Virus record (IMG/VR): IMGVR_UViG_3300025009_000050
Location: 180,053-244,052 of that record
Direction: 5' to 3' (one strand)
Source of the DNA: a virus
DNA: 64,000 nt
Every line of letters begins with the position of its first letter. Position 1 is the stretch's first letter. The notes under the pieces were generated by a model that saw only the letters and a program-made list of their open reading frames with translations, did no database searches and was not told the origin of the DNA. Of the stretch, positions 12,401-19,607 are shown piece after piece. The translations under genes were made by a program, and so were the position numbers.

Positions 12401-12406
12401 ATCCAT
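6431..12406 (-). CDS. Giant tail/virion protein in tape-measure position with degenerate SNase-like domain
   Basis: This 1991-residue protein lies directly downstream of two chaperone-like genes, where contractile phages normally encode the tape measure. It starts at an ATG with AGGGGTG upstream. It lacks an obvious long heptad-repeat tape-measure pattern. The first half is helical and basic, and a hydrophobic segment (FLLPMATVGYLGY) lies near residue 895. Around residues 1437-1530 there is a staphylococcal-nuclease/OB-like stretch: VIDANTF, then IRLAGIHVP, then YPGAKVQIGID. The canonical acidic residues of DGDT and DTPE are replaced (DANT, HVPV), so nuclease activity is doubtful. The C-terminal third is rich in Arg and Lys. 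Alternatively it is an internal virion protein co-injected with the polymerase encoded next to it. Confidence 0.6.
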   Translation of the reverse strand: MDYTNQYQKYLNSSPNETQGSFVRSALGFTAISGAAYGFHRAGGTSLLAKYIAPALSKSRRLFETTSAFGKSIDEAVADKSLFSIFSEDTIADISKNFRSRMRDVHLTPKNSVGRAPSEFVRTRMELMYTPQEALEKSTGNLIYSRVMKQLNPRHGHLTDDMFDAIKPHLEQKNDAFFRGASPDAIRELVRKSGLRDTEADHTTDVIAQAIRNQSLLAKQYGSIPSFDNEAQDILTRTLSNVAKRLRSTFKESMRVQDTWFTRVMEGAGYQQLTVGEAVKRDFFNNTVIPFSKRIKGTDRTRVVQRTMKWNQKIESLISKDAELAKLRVDKNIFVHQDTGDIIDLRHVSDSFHSTLGFLANNFHIPFVNINPLRLAHWISWQGIRSAPFSEILRRGTGQAQPVLTGHTSPIRRDYLAVNDKVFDLSPEVNLVKDNVYRASARFGLFPRTLSAMAGLEREETRILRERSGPIRKLFDYGMQDSQSDVSKITSVFTKFWNPSWARNQYDYTGKRVALWNEARESGASLEETLERSMLHVNDTDKLVDSYRSAYNILSQKSSALSNNAIERLAALRGPDGTTMASRFGLEPADFVTRTEEETMLTIGKMVEHRTTAASGSPVQDLLNKYVKLYRDPKKFANSPRVLTDELPALPGIFSMIENEGSTKLVTQLEDARRAMHMDLLYQIQKTFDTEGQSTVSSLVRSTLTGKDAERAEELLLLNRMRGENAELFRGIFRPINAEDEADAANRFLGSLAGEDTWFSESLNATVKRHTPWWGAGPGFPPPEHFGNARSLVINKSVNPIKMVNEAIKSGEGIGGVIKAFSESTIGQLGFDFGFGFRAGRDNLDKVSTASVISYYMFNRLNEAIGKAGLGLSNKSLGSAQDAYLNLIGRRFLLPMATVGYLGYSDYLASITGFKPSEELSSAYVGARIDMAKFKDATGVTSMMKRWKDMFSGSDQLAEWLPTKAINFATFGLIGDTRSSQELTEYYSYGNDPARKGRYWGTGSNTPWSGGKVDYFMPNWYRRKMTDYMMSDVMYGSRAEYYGNQWYPTLENPIGPINAIIASPHHYAYKHKEDRPYPSTGGASILEELPLFGPLASKTLSMAGIAPDMQRGDLSKAHRQYLTDINESIKSQAAEEQGYAYSTASGGIALSNIYPGIATTMGGYSISPGGNVNIGGVPIIGTPGSGSTASGQQLTSINQGIISRGAIRSMRFSKNDLMRGIDNISDLDEVMSPNSLAYRAGETYYSLTEMAGIYGFTLTQMFGGENNPRSRNTLASASYMNSFGRGFWDQNLGGMGGAVSEIFRRFAPNSKHRRNQYNPYGNQMPDWLPGPEYIMDFRHGDPYGKIQNGEARLPGSGYERLNNLHPDEFGEYGAFDRFKILADVAPYSEQHKLYKDIVSRMSLNPLERKQVTTIKKQVSQQKKKYNLYPYKFRTADIINEEVNVTKVIDANTFMTAEHPDHPIRLAGIHVPVADEASAEARAEIEAIIYPGAKVQIGIDKDPLNRVRKDVLSTMHAVVYTPEGGPLQAKLLRTVGDQVTEKETDFSAVGVNARFYPEEITVGKWWEWFAHLDTAFHTKFLQVRSPLEMYKRTEVHGKAWQPWYDPWSGIMKPTLEAFAAKSPPIAALYGAVLGRLFGSNVLGRKLGTFTGAVTAGGLSTARVLGETTDSSGEVWIPKRRRKEREINEYFDMLKYVKYKGLYEKARKQAIATEGVDVEDIIADETKRGRINKARRNTLKSLKRWLKLQDVDGQLDTDLNKSKLKDINRELTAIDEDRRLTQLGPDAIQALYYNLQAKSTLYGVDPLGDMVNIYRALPKKDREFYQYFMSADQSERKEILSLVPKNQRRLYQARWGMEQNEKVGITDYFRGHYLPTANWEGWKANVSLEDIKLKVIKNEALDMSEFGYWPDDEAYAEAAPDVDPFKPSSYIGSIQTRLSQVLRGAGLSDIDVQISHGPAAEAHSMNVNVSIDKDRTNEIINVMNRDPGNIINV

Positions 12407-12409
12407 TCG

Positions 12410-12961
12410 TTACACCCCTCTACTGCTCCCATCGTTTTTCATTTTACGTAATTCTGGGAAAGCATCGTAATCTATTGGTTGTTCCTGCGACTCATTTGTC
12501 AACGTAACTCCATGCATTGTTGACAACATCCATTCTGCCCTCGACATATAGTAGAGCGTTTTCCTTACGGTCCAACCATTAATCTCATCAAGGTCAAACT
12601 TAGGAAAAGCTGCACAAATCATAGGGGCGATTTGATGTTCAAAATTCATGGCTTCTGACCTGTAATAGTTAAGCATACTCCTACTACTATCTCCCATAAA
12701 ACCAGATTCCTTAAGTATTAATATGGTCATAGTAGTTGGAATTCCAGCATAACAATTAGTGTAGTCATAGTCTACAGGTGAAATTACGCACAACCGACAT
12801 ACGTGCTCTTCTCTTTCCTCCTCATTAGGATAGAATCTTTTAGCCTTTTCAAACTCGTCCTTGGTTAGTTCTCGCCATATAAATGTTTCATCACATATCT
12901 CAGTTTTATATACTGATTCATATTTACTATTGATGGATAATAGTACTTTTGGGTCGAACAC
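12410..12961 (-). CDS. Tail assembly chaperone-like protein 2
   Basis: This 183-residue protein is paralogous to the one encoded just upstream. Both share an aromatic FIW motif followed by L(T/S)(K/R)xE(F/Y), then an E-E/R-V-C-x2-C-(V/I)-I-x-P-V segment, and an AGIPT stretch near the middle. The position between the tube-like genes and the giant tape-measure-position gene is the usual place for tail chaperones. Unlike the classic arrangement, the two copies are separate ORFs with a 19-base gap, so no ribosomal frameshift is needed. The CxxC pair may bind metal. The chaperone role is inferred from position. Confidence 0.55.
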   Translation of the reverse strand: MFDPKVLLSINSKYESVYKTEICDETFIWRELTKDEFEKAKRFYPNEEEREEHVCRLCVISPVDYDYTNCYAGIPTTMTILILKESGFMGDSSRSMLNYYRSEAMNFEHQIAPMICAAFPKFDLDEINGWTVRKTLYYMSRAEWMLSTMHGVTLTNESQEQPIDYDAFPELRKMKNDGSSRGV

Positions 12962-12980
12962 TATAATCCCACCCTGAGTT

Positions 12981-13418
12981 TTACAATTTTATAGCCGATG
13001 CTCTAGCTGAGAAACCGGATTTGTCCATAATCTGTTCACTAAGAAATGTAGGAATGCCTGCTTTACCGCTAGCCATATTTGAGAAATTGTAACTTACAGG
13101 CCATATGATGCATTTCTCACAGACACGTTCTTCCTTGTAGTAGCTATCAGCGCCCTGTACCTTCATAATGTCTTTGTATTCCTTACGAGACAAACAGTGC
13201 CAGATGAATACGTCTTCATCAAACTCTGTAAAGTAGATATCCTTATATCTAGACTTCCATTCTTCAATCTTGTTTAGTGTTGGACCTTCGGGGAATAGCA
13301 ATTCCTCACCATCGCTATTAAACACGGAACCATACTCTTCCTCAACAATATTGACTTCATCCACAACTTCTTCATCCATAATTTCTTCAACGACTTCTTC
13401 TTTCTTAATTTTAGCCAT
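12981..13418 (-). CDS. Tail assembly chaperone-like protein 1
   Basis: This 145-residue protein has a very acidic N-terminus (runs of E, D and V) followed by the same core as its downstream paralogue: DVFIWHCLSRKEY, ERVCEKCIIWPVSY, GIPTFLSEQ. A TCCTCC-complement ribosome site lies just upstream of the ATG at 13418. Its location after the tube genes supports a role in tail assembly. The extra acidic N-terminus and CxxC are the only distinguishing features. No enzymatic motif is seen. Confidence 0.55.
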   Translation of the reverse strand: MAKIKKEEVVEEIMDEEVVDEVNIVEEEYGSVFNSDGEELLFPEGPTLNKIEEWKSRYKDIYFTEFDEDVFIWHCLSRKEYKDIMKVQGADSYYKEERVCEKCIIWPVSYNFSNMASGKAGIPTFLSEQIMDKSGFSARASAIKL

Positions 13419-13432
13419 GATTATCCTCCTAA

Positions 13433-14230
13433 TTATTTGCCTAACCTAGTAAAATCACCATCTAGGTCTCTGGCTATAAATGAATACTCTTCAAACAATG
13501 GTTGTCCACTTGGGTCAATGCTTTGGCTACAACCAGTTAATTGCACACCAACAATAGTCTTAACTGTATGATTTATCGCTGTCTCTTGTTTGCCAGATAT
13601 CTCTGTTTCCCTTTCCATAGCTCCATATGTGATCATGATATTCAGACCATCCTTGTGTAGCGAAGGCTGTCTTCCTTTTGGATAAAAGTATGTCGAGTTC
13701 TCTTGTTCGTTTACTCTCTGTTTGAATGCCTCAGTACCAGAACCCCATAAGGACTCCTCATACACGTCTGCTAAGTTCTCGAACTTGTCTACTGTCATAT
13801 TACTTGCCGCAGCAAGAATACCTTCTATTGTATTTTCACGATATGTATTAGTAAATTCAAATGGAGGGTTTGTGGTTCCAGTTTTACGTTCATTTTCTAG
13901 TTCGTTAGTTACTGCATGAATATAATAAGCCTCTTTAAACGAGATACGAAACGATCCCTGGATAAGTCTAGTCCCTCTGGCTACAGCATCATAAGTATAG
14001 CTTGCATATCCATATATAGGGGCCACGTTCTCATTAATTGAGAACTGCATTGTTACTATGTCATCGACTAATACGTCTCCGAAATAGATACTGACATCAC
14101 AGCCACTAAAATATTCCTCACTGAATCTTTGATACTCAACCATACTACGTTGTCCAGAGACAAATCTTGGGCTCCTATGACTTCCATATTGAATGGCACT
14201 ACGCTCTGCACCTGGCCAATTTCTAATCAT
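13433..14230 (-). CDS. Tail tube-like or baseplate hub-like structural protein
   Basis: This 265-residue protein contains a block (YFGDVLVDDIVTMQFSINEN, then PIYGYASYTYDAVARGTRLI, then QGSFRISF) that parallels the core of the two smaller tube-like proteins encoded upstream: a beta strand, 'P-I-Y-x-G/Y' and 'G-x-R/K-x-I-x-G-S-x-x-x-x-F'. It carries roughly 80 extra residues. It is separated by only three bases from the preceding gene. It is probably a third tube-fold protein, such as a tube terminator or baseplate tube component. The exact role is not visible. Confidence 0.55.
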   Translation of the reverse strand: MIRNWPGAERSAIQYGSHRSPRFVSGQRSMVEYQRFSEEYFSGCDVSIYFGDVLVDDIVTMQFSINENVAPIYGYASYTYDAVARGTRLIQGSFRISFKEAYYIHAVTNELENERKTGTTNPPFEFTNTYRENTIEGILAAASNMTVDKFENLADVYEESLWGSGTEAFKQRVNEQENSTYFYPKGRQPSLHKDGLNIMITYGAMERETEISGKQETAINHTVKTIVGVQLTGCSQSIDPSGQPLFEEYSFIARDLDGDFTRLGK

Positions 14231-14233
14231 ACT

Positions 14234-14779
14234 TTAACCTCCAATTAACCAGCTATAATCTTCTTCTTCAATTTCAGTCAGCACCTCTATATCTATAGCC
14301 ATGTAAGACATGGTTTGTTCTGTGATCATATCTTCGATACTCATTGTCTGTCCTTCGTCTATGAAGGTGATACCATATAAACGGATAACTGCCCTCTGGC
14401 CATATTCGTTATTGAATGTGATTGTTATATCTATTGGAGGCATTTCATCCATCTTCATATTAACCATCATATCCTTCTTATCGAGTTCAGGTATGCTGCT
14501 GTAAGATGTTCCTACCAATCCTTTCTCGATGAGTTTTCTTATAATGTGTCGATCAAATACTGTGAATATTAGCGACCCAGCTATAGTACGTGGTCCCTTT
14601 GTAAAGCCTTTAGGATTAATTCTACCAAGCGTTCTCACTGGAAACTTCTCTCTATGAATACTGTAGGATATAGTTTGCAATTCTCCAATCACCATAGTTG
14701 AACCACCAACTGGAGTGATTGTAGCTACAATATCTGAACCAGAAAAGCTAGTATATGTCTTAGTATATTTGCTTGTCAT
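14234..14779 (-). CDS. Tail tube protein paralogue B
   Basis: This 181-residue protein is clearly paralogous to the next upstream gene. Shared features are KYTKTYTSFSGSDIVAT, VIGELQ-S/T-ISYS-x-x-RE-K, and RTIAGSLIFTVFDRHII aligned with RGIAGSLVFQVFDRDVF. Such beta-rich proteins next to a sheath gene are typical tail tube (gp19-like) proteins. A strong hairpin lies between the two copies, which could set their relative expression. Tandem tube paralogues imply either a mixed tube or a specialised ring. Confidence 0.7.
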   Translation of the reverse strand: MTSKYTKTYTSFSGSDIVATITPVGGSTMVIGELQTISYSIHREKFPVRTLGRINPKGFTKGPRTIAGSLIFTVFDRHIIRKLIEKGLVGTSYSSIPELDKKDMMVNMKMDEMPPIDITITFNNEYGQRAVIRLYGITFIDEGQTMSIEDMITEQTMSYMAIDIEVLTEIEEEDYSWLIGG

Positions 14780-14797
14780 AGTATTTCTCCTTATGTA

Positions 14798-14827
14798 TAA
14801 GTGATGGGGCTATAGCCCCATCACTTA
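14798..14827 (-). promoter_or_regulatory. Perfect 13-bp hairpin between tube genes
   Basis: TAAGTGATGGGGC and its exact complement flank a TATA loop. The hairpin starts right after the stop codon of one tube gene and precedes the ribosome site of the next. It is not followed by a T-run on the minus strand, so an RNA-stability, processing or partial-termination role is more likely than full termination. Confidence 0.7.
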
Positions 14828-15367
14828 TTAGCTTTTAGGTATCATATGGCTGAGTCCACGAGCAACGAATGTGCAAGCTTTCTCAGTAGTTATATCGTCA
14901 ATTGATAAACCCATACCTTCATTGAGTATTTCTACACCATAAATAGACATAGTAGAAGATTGACCATACTCGTTCATGAATGTTATTACGATATCAAACG
15001 GAGGAATTTGGTCAGCATAGATTGCGTCAGCCTCAACGAATTCGTTATTATTATCCTGAGCAGTATCCCATTCATCCATACTCATGGGATCTTTTGTGTT
15101 GGCACTAGCAGTCATGTACTTACTGTCATCCTTCATATTGTGGAATACATCACGGTCAAACACTTGGAACACTAAGGAACCAGCAATACCGCGTTTACCA
15201 CGGCTAAAGGACCTAGGGTCAGGAGAACCCATTGTGTAGATCGGAGCTTTTTCACGGGTGACTGAATAAGTAATAGCTTGTAATTCACCAATTACCTTTC
15301 CAGCAAATGTTGCAACAATGTCAGCACCGCTGAAACTAGTATATGTCTTTGTGTAACTTGATTTCAT
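14828..15367 (-). CDS. Tail tube protein paralogue A
   Basis: This 179-residue protein opens with SSYTKTYTSFSGADIVAT and contains VIGELQAITYSVTREKAPIY and GIAGSLVFQVFDRDVF, all mirrored in the downstream paralogue. It follows the sheath gene after 16 bases with a good AGGAGG site. The size, gene order (sheath then tube) and predicted beta-rich content match the inner tube of contractile tails. This copy is first after the sheath and is followed by the strong hairpin, so it is likely the main tube subunit. Confidence 0.75.
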   Translation of the reverse strand: MKSSYTKTYTSFSGADIVATFAGKVIGELQAITYSVTREKAPIYTMGSPDPRSFSRGKRGIAGSLVFQVFDRDVFHNMKDDSKYMTASANTKDPMSMDEWDTAQDNNNEFVEADAIYADQIPPFDIVITFMNEYGQSSTMSIYGVEILNEGMGLSIDDITTEKACTFVARGLSHMIPKS

Positions 15368-15383
15368 TGGAAAACCTCCTCAT

Positions 15384-17024
15384 TTAGAATGTGGCCCTTA
15401 AAGATACATTAACTCTGATCTTGCGATTCTCTAATGCAGGAACCAATTCAAGGTCAATATATGATTCGCCAAGAATTTTCTGCTCTAATGTAGCAGTGAT
15501 GCTGAATCTATGGGCAGTTATAGCACCAGCAGTTTTCATCTTATTGAGTCCAGATTTGATTGCTGTGTTAAGTGCATTACGTTGCGGAAGTTCATTAGGC
15601 TCACCAATGAATGGCTCAGCTTCTTCACGCACTAATTTAACTGCAGCAAAAACAATTCTCATCGTACTTAAACGAGAATAATCGGATTTCTGTCCATTAG
15701 CTAATGGAGCTGATGCTGTACAACCATCTGTAACAGCTACGCCTTCAGTACGATTTTTAAATGTCACGTAGTTATATTCAGTCAGATCATTGAGTTGGGC
15801 TGGACTTAGCTTGTAGCGGAGGGAACGAACATTAGATAGAATTTTATTTGTGGGAGCAGATTCTGCTGGCAAACTAGATATTAAACCAGCATAAGCAGCG
15901 GCACCAGGAGCATAATATCTACCGATAACTGGGTGAACAAATTGCAATTCCGGCATTGCTACTACATTTACATAATGACCAACTGAAATTTGTATACCAG
16001 TCAATACGTTCTTCTCATAAGCAGGGAATGTGAAGGTCCCAGCCTCCTCATCATGAGTAACCTTTATCTTGTAATATTTATTTGCATTGGTTCTAGTCCT
16101 AAGCGCTGTTACCTTAGTCTTTACGTTAGTCTGACTTACCGTAGCAATTGGCTTACAAGCGATAACACCGAATGTTTCGATGCCTCTCTCAGATACATTA
16201 GCACAATGGTTAGCTAGTTGTTCTGCATAACCGATTTCTTCACCAGCTTTGGCATGACCTACCGGATACACATCATCTGCATACAAACCAAGTACAGAAA
16301 TAGAATCTGTTTCATAATCCTCTATTGCCTGGTATGCATGATACATTTCATGATAAGTATCGTCGGCAGTCATATTAAGACCATCGCTACCGCCTGTTAA
16401 CTTAGTAGCTGGTTTAACAGCTAATACATCTGCAGCTACATCAGCTAAGATACCATCTTCTCCTAACTCAGCAATAACAACGTTGTTATTAGGATTGTCA
16501 TTGATAAGTTTAATGAGTTCTTCTATAGTCATGGTAGGTGTGATATTGAAGGTTAGAGTTGAACTACCCTTCTCTGCTGGTTTAGTAATAGTTAATGTGG
16601 TTGCTTTAGATTCTACTACAATAACTGTATACGCAGTGTTATTGTATAGGGAGCCTGCATAAACGGCTGTTAGTTTAATTGCTTTTCCGGGTGTTACCGC
16701 AGTAATGTCTTCAATGTTGGCAGACGCAAACTCGCCACCTACTCTGACTAAACGGATATCGCGGCAACCTGCATTGTAACTCTCCAACATTCCAAGCAAG
16801 AGACTTGTTCCATTGGCTATGCCATTAGCAACATTGTATGGTTTTCCAAAAACTAATTCAGCATCTTCTGGACGATATACAGATACAGGTTCATGCTTTG
16901 GACCATCGGTAGCAGTACCAATCAGTGTTACACTATTAGTTGTTACTGTCTCACGAGGTATAGTCAAACCTCCATCTTTATATTCGATAGTAAAACCAGG
17001 AAGATATTGATATAAGTCTGTCAT
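15384..17024 (-). CDS. Tail sheath protein
   Basis: This 546-residue protein has the hallmark layout of contractile-tail sheaths. The N-terminus reads YLPGFTIEYKDGG, then TLIGTATDGP and EPVSVYRPEDAELVFG, the typical 'G-x-A-x-x-G-P' strand of sheath subunits. The C-terminal domain includes ENRKIRVNVSLRA, typical of the sheath's C-terminal arm. It has a strong ribosome site (AAGGAGG). The adjacent tube genes support the assignment. Contraction of the polymer of this subunit drives the tube through the host envelope. Confidence 0.8.
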   Translation of the reverse strand: MTDLYQYLPGFTIEYKDGGLTIPRETVTTNSVTLIGTATDGPKHEPVSVYRPEDAELVFGKPYNVANGIANGTSLLLGMLESYNAGCRDIRLVRVGGEFASANIEDITAVTPGKAIKLTAVYAGSLYNNTAYTVIVVESKATTLTITKPAEKGSSTLTFNITPTMTIEELIKLINDNPNNNVVIAELGEDGILADVAADVLAVKPATKLTGGSDGLNMTADDTYHEMYHAYQAIEDYETDSISVLGLYADDVYPVGHAKAGEEIGYAEQLANHCANVSERGIETFGVIACKPIATVSQTNVKTKVTALRTRTNANKYYKIKVTHDEEAGTFTFPAYEKNVLTGIQISVGHYVNVVAMPELQFVHPVIGRYYAPGAAAYAGLISSLPAESAPTNKILSNVRSLRYKLSPAQLNDLTEYNYVTFKNRTEGVAVTDGCTASAPLANGQKSDYSRLSTMRIVFAAVKLVREEAEPFIGEPNELPQRNALNTAIKSGLNKMKTAGAITAHRFSITATLEQKILGESYIDLELVPALENRKIRVNVSLRATF

Positions 17025-17050
17025 TGAGATATTCCTCCTTGATTAGTTTG

Positions 17051-17629
17051 TCAATCTTCTACTTTAAATACAAGATCGCCATTAACTCTTACTGTAATCA
17101 TATTAAGTTTAGATGAGCTTACCGATGTAAGTTTTTCTAAACGAACTTGATATAGTAATGTTCTATGAGCTAATTTGACTCTAGAACTACTTTCGCTGTT
17201 ATCTTCTAACTGCTGGTTGAACAAGATGTTTTGCACTCCACTACGCATCAAATCGCCTTTATAGATTATTAATGTGTCTTCAAACTCATTCATGAGTTTG
17301 TTAGCTGATTCATTAGTAGCGCACCATATACTAAATTCAATTATATAGTCAAACTTTTGACCATATATTAATATGGTTTTATTAGGTTGATTGGGATCTT
17401 CGAATGGGAGTTCTCTAATCTTAGGCGTAATCTCTTTATTTGATGGAACCCTGCTCATTACCTTATATGTTATTAAAGGAGGTTTTATTTGTTCAGGGTC
17501 TGTTCCACTTGGGAATGCTTCTACAAATGTTACACCCTCCATAGTGTTATCGACTAAAGACTTGAGAAGAGTTGTGAATCCTTCGAAGTCACAGCTACTA
17601 TCTGCCTGTAATCTAAATTCCTTAGGCAT
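17051..17629 (-). CDS. Tail completion or tail terminator-like protein
   Basis: This 192-residue protein sits between two sheath-like genes. It contains a mixed alpha/beta pattern with 'IKPPLITYKVMSRVPSNKEI' near the middle and 'FDYIIEFSIWCATNESANKL', a pattern seen in phage tail terminators, where a strand of 'P-x-I-x-Y' precedes 'W-A-x-S-x-x-x-A-n'. No catalytic motif is visible. The assignment rests on position, size and this pattern. Confidence 0.45.
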   Translation of the reverse strand: MPKEFRLQADSSCDFEGFTTLLKSLVDNTMEGVTFVEAFPSGTDPEQIKPPLITYKVMSRVPSNKEITPKIRELPFEDPNQPNKTILIYGQKFDYIIEFSIWCATNESANKLMNEFEDTLIIYKGDLMRSGVQNILFNQQLEDNSESSSRVKLAHRTLLYQVRLEKLTSVSSSKLNMITVRVNGDLVFKVED

Positions 17630-17641
17630 AATAATCCCTCA

Positions 17642-19069
17642 TTATACTCTTACTGTTACAGTTATTGACTTTATCTCGCCAATAGGTACAGCAGTTATAG
17701 TTATAATCTTCTCGTCAGTTGATTCAGTAATGTTTATTGAGAATTCTCTTACATAATTATTAGTAACTAGATTCGACATAACAGTCGTAACCTTTTGCAC
17801 AATATATGAGGAGTTAAATCCAGTGTCTATACTACCTATAAAATTTGATAGGACTTCTTGCACATCATTCGATATCTTCTGGGATATCCGAACATATGTT
17901 AGTGATTTATATATACTTTTGTCTTTATCTAAAGTTAAGGCCGAATTTACAACTGGACCATTACGAATAGAATTTCTTACTGGGTTTAATCCTACATTAG
18001 TAAGTGCATTAATTTCCTTCTGGCTAAATGAGTACAATAATTCACCAGAGCAAAGACGTTTGTTCATAACGCTATTACTACTAGGAAGCAATGTGCACAA
18101 TCCACCAATTGCTGGAGCTAATGTAGTCTTGAACGTACTTGTGCCATCATATATGTTTGCTTCTCCAACAATTACAGATACGAAACGGCCAGAATCACCA
18201 TCATTTTCAGTTAAATCATTCTTGTGTTCTGACGTAATTAAACTATTGACATACTCTTCGACAGTTTCAATGTCTGTCTTTGGTCTTGCAGAAACAATTC
18301 CAATAGTACTCATGCCTGTCTCATTCCGTTTATAGCAGAATGAAGCTAAGTCCTTAATGTAATTTTCATTACCAGCGTAATAAGCACCGCTAAGTACAAT
18401 AACTTCAGCTGGAAAATTGAAAATCATGTCCTCGTATCCTTCTAAAAGTGACTGTGCAAGTGTTTCAGAATCATAGTCACGTCCATTACTAAGCATTGTG
18501 AAAGGTTGACTAGCTAATGAACTAGTATGGATAGAAGCTGATGACAAGTCATCATTTAATATCGCACAAACATCTACAAGCCCAATCTTAGAGTCGTCAT
18601 TTATGGCCTCACATAGATGGCCTAATGTAGGGTAAATAGTCAAATCATAAGTTCTATTAGTGTTATTAATATTCTTTATAATTAGCTTATCTGCTAGTCC
18701 TGATGCTACCGTTACACTAAAGCTTATTGCATCATTATACTTAACTCCAGCATTCTTACTATATAAAGTAAAGGCCACATCTGTTGGACTATCTATTATA
18801 TCTGGCTGTGTTCTATATGGTACTTGGTACCAAGAGGCACATCCATTTACTCTCATTAGATATATATCGACAGCACCAACTTCGCTAGCAACATACCAGG
18901 CTTCAGATAAATCACAACTGCCGAAAGTACTACTAGCAACTTCATAAGAATTGATATATGTTGGTTCCCATACGGGACCATCACTTGCGTATCCAATTAT
19001 GAGGACAGTATTGCTGGGGACAATATCATAGCTAATTTTAGGAGATGAAAATACGATATGGATACTCAA
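17642..19069 (-). CDS. Second tail sheath-like protein
   Basis: This 475-residue protein resembles the larger sheath. Its N-terminus has NTVLIIGYASDGPVWEPTYI followed by a strand-rich domain, GLADKLIIKN-type beta segments, and a C-terminal stretch ending in KIITITAVPIGEIKSITVTV. The 'G-x-A-x-D/G-G-P' motif and the paired arrangement with 15384-17024 suggest duplication of the sheath gene. It may form a neck-proximal or baseplate-proximal sheath ring, or a sheath initiator. It ends 12 bases before the next gene. Confidence 0.6.
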   Translation of the reverse strand: MSIHIVFSSPKISYDIVPSNTVLIIGYASDGPVWEPTYINSYEVASSTFGSCDLSEAWYVASEVGAVDIYLMRVNGCASWYQVPYRTQPDIIDSPTDVAFTLYSKNAGVKYNDAISFSVTVASGLADKLIIKNINNTNRTYDLTIYPTLGHLCEAINDDSKIGLVDVCAILNDDLSSASIHTSSLASQPFTMLSNGRDYDSETLAQSLLEGYEDMIFNFPAEVIVLSGAYYAGNENYIKDLASFCYKRNETGMSTIGIVSARPKTDIETVEEYVNSLITSEHKNDLTENDGDSGRFVSVIVGEANIYDGTSTFKTTLAPAIGGLCTLLPSSNSVMNKRLCSGELLYSFSQKEINALTNVGLNPVRNSIRNGPVVNSALTLDKDKSIYKSLTYVRISQKISNDVQEVLSNFIGSIDTGFNSSYIVQKVTTVMSNLVTNNYVREFSINITESTDEKIITITAVPIGEIKSITVTVRV

Positions 19070-19073
19070 TTAT

Positions 19074-19607
19074 TTACCTCCTAAAACCAATATCATATAT
19101 TAGATCTACTCCAGATTTACGTACATTGAAAGCAACGATTTCCTTTTGAACTGCTTGGATTCCACAAAATATTTTAGAGTATTCTACTCTTCCATTATCG
19201 CTTCTAAGATTATCAATTGTATTTATCTCATAAATGGAGTAGTCAGATAGTATCGGTAATCCATTTTTGTCAAAGTCACAATCTATCAGCAAATCCTTGA
19301 TATTGGGTTTGACATTATATCTAAAGTAAAATACTCTTGATGGAACGGCTACCTGCCCATAATCAGTTTGTTTGTTAGACCTTGCTAGTGTTTCAGGTAT
19401 ATTTGCTATACCGCTTCTACATCTATGTCTCTCAACTACAGATATAAAGCCAAGTCCATAGCAATATGGACAAGTTACTGGAGACTCTTGAGTTTTATCA
19501 TTCCAGCAGATACATCTTCGGTTTTTACCACTACGGATAAGTAATACAGAATAACCATATTTAGAAAGCAGGTCTTCAAATTCTTTTCTAAGATCCAACG
19601 ACCTCAC
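19074..19607 (-). CDS. Neck or head-closure protein with Cys4 element
   Basis: This 177-residue protein overlaps the preceding gene by four bases (ATGA-type coupling). It has a small zinc-finger-like region near residues 27-50: CICWND, then TCPYCYGLGF, giving two Cys clusters. The rest is beta-rich. Proteins of this size between the capsid/connector and sheath genes are usually neck or head-tail joining proteins. The Cys element resembles those found in some phage neck proteins, but the exact role is inferred. Confidence 0.45.
   Translation of the reverse strand: MRSLDLRKEFEDLLSKYGYSVLLIRSGKNRRCICWNDKTQESPVTCPYCYGLGFISVVERHRCRSGIANIPETLARSNKQTDYGQVAVPSRVFYFRYNVKPNIKDLLIDCDFDKNGLPILSDYSIYEINTIDNLRSDNGRVEYSKIFCGIQAVQKEIVAFNVRKSGVDLIYDIGFRR

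Noticed and set aside
12961-12981. Programmed frameshift joining the two chaperone-like genes
   Set aside because: The genes are separated by a stop and a 19-base gap and each has its own start, and no slippery sequence is evident, so no frameshift is needed.
17823-18335. 170-residue plus-strand ORF opposite the second sheath gene
   Set aside because: It lies fully inside a well-supported structural gene, lacks a ribosome site and has no domain; treated as a shadow.
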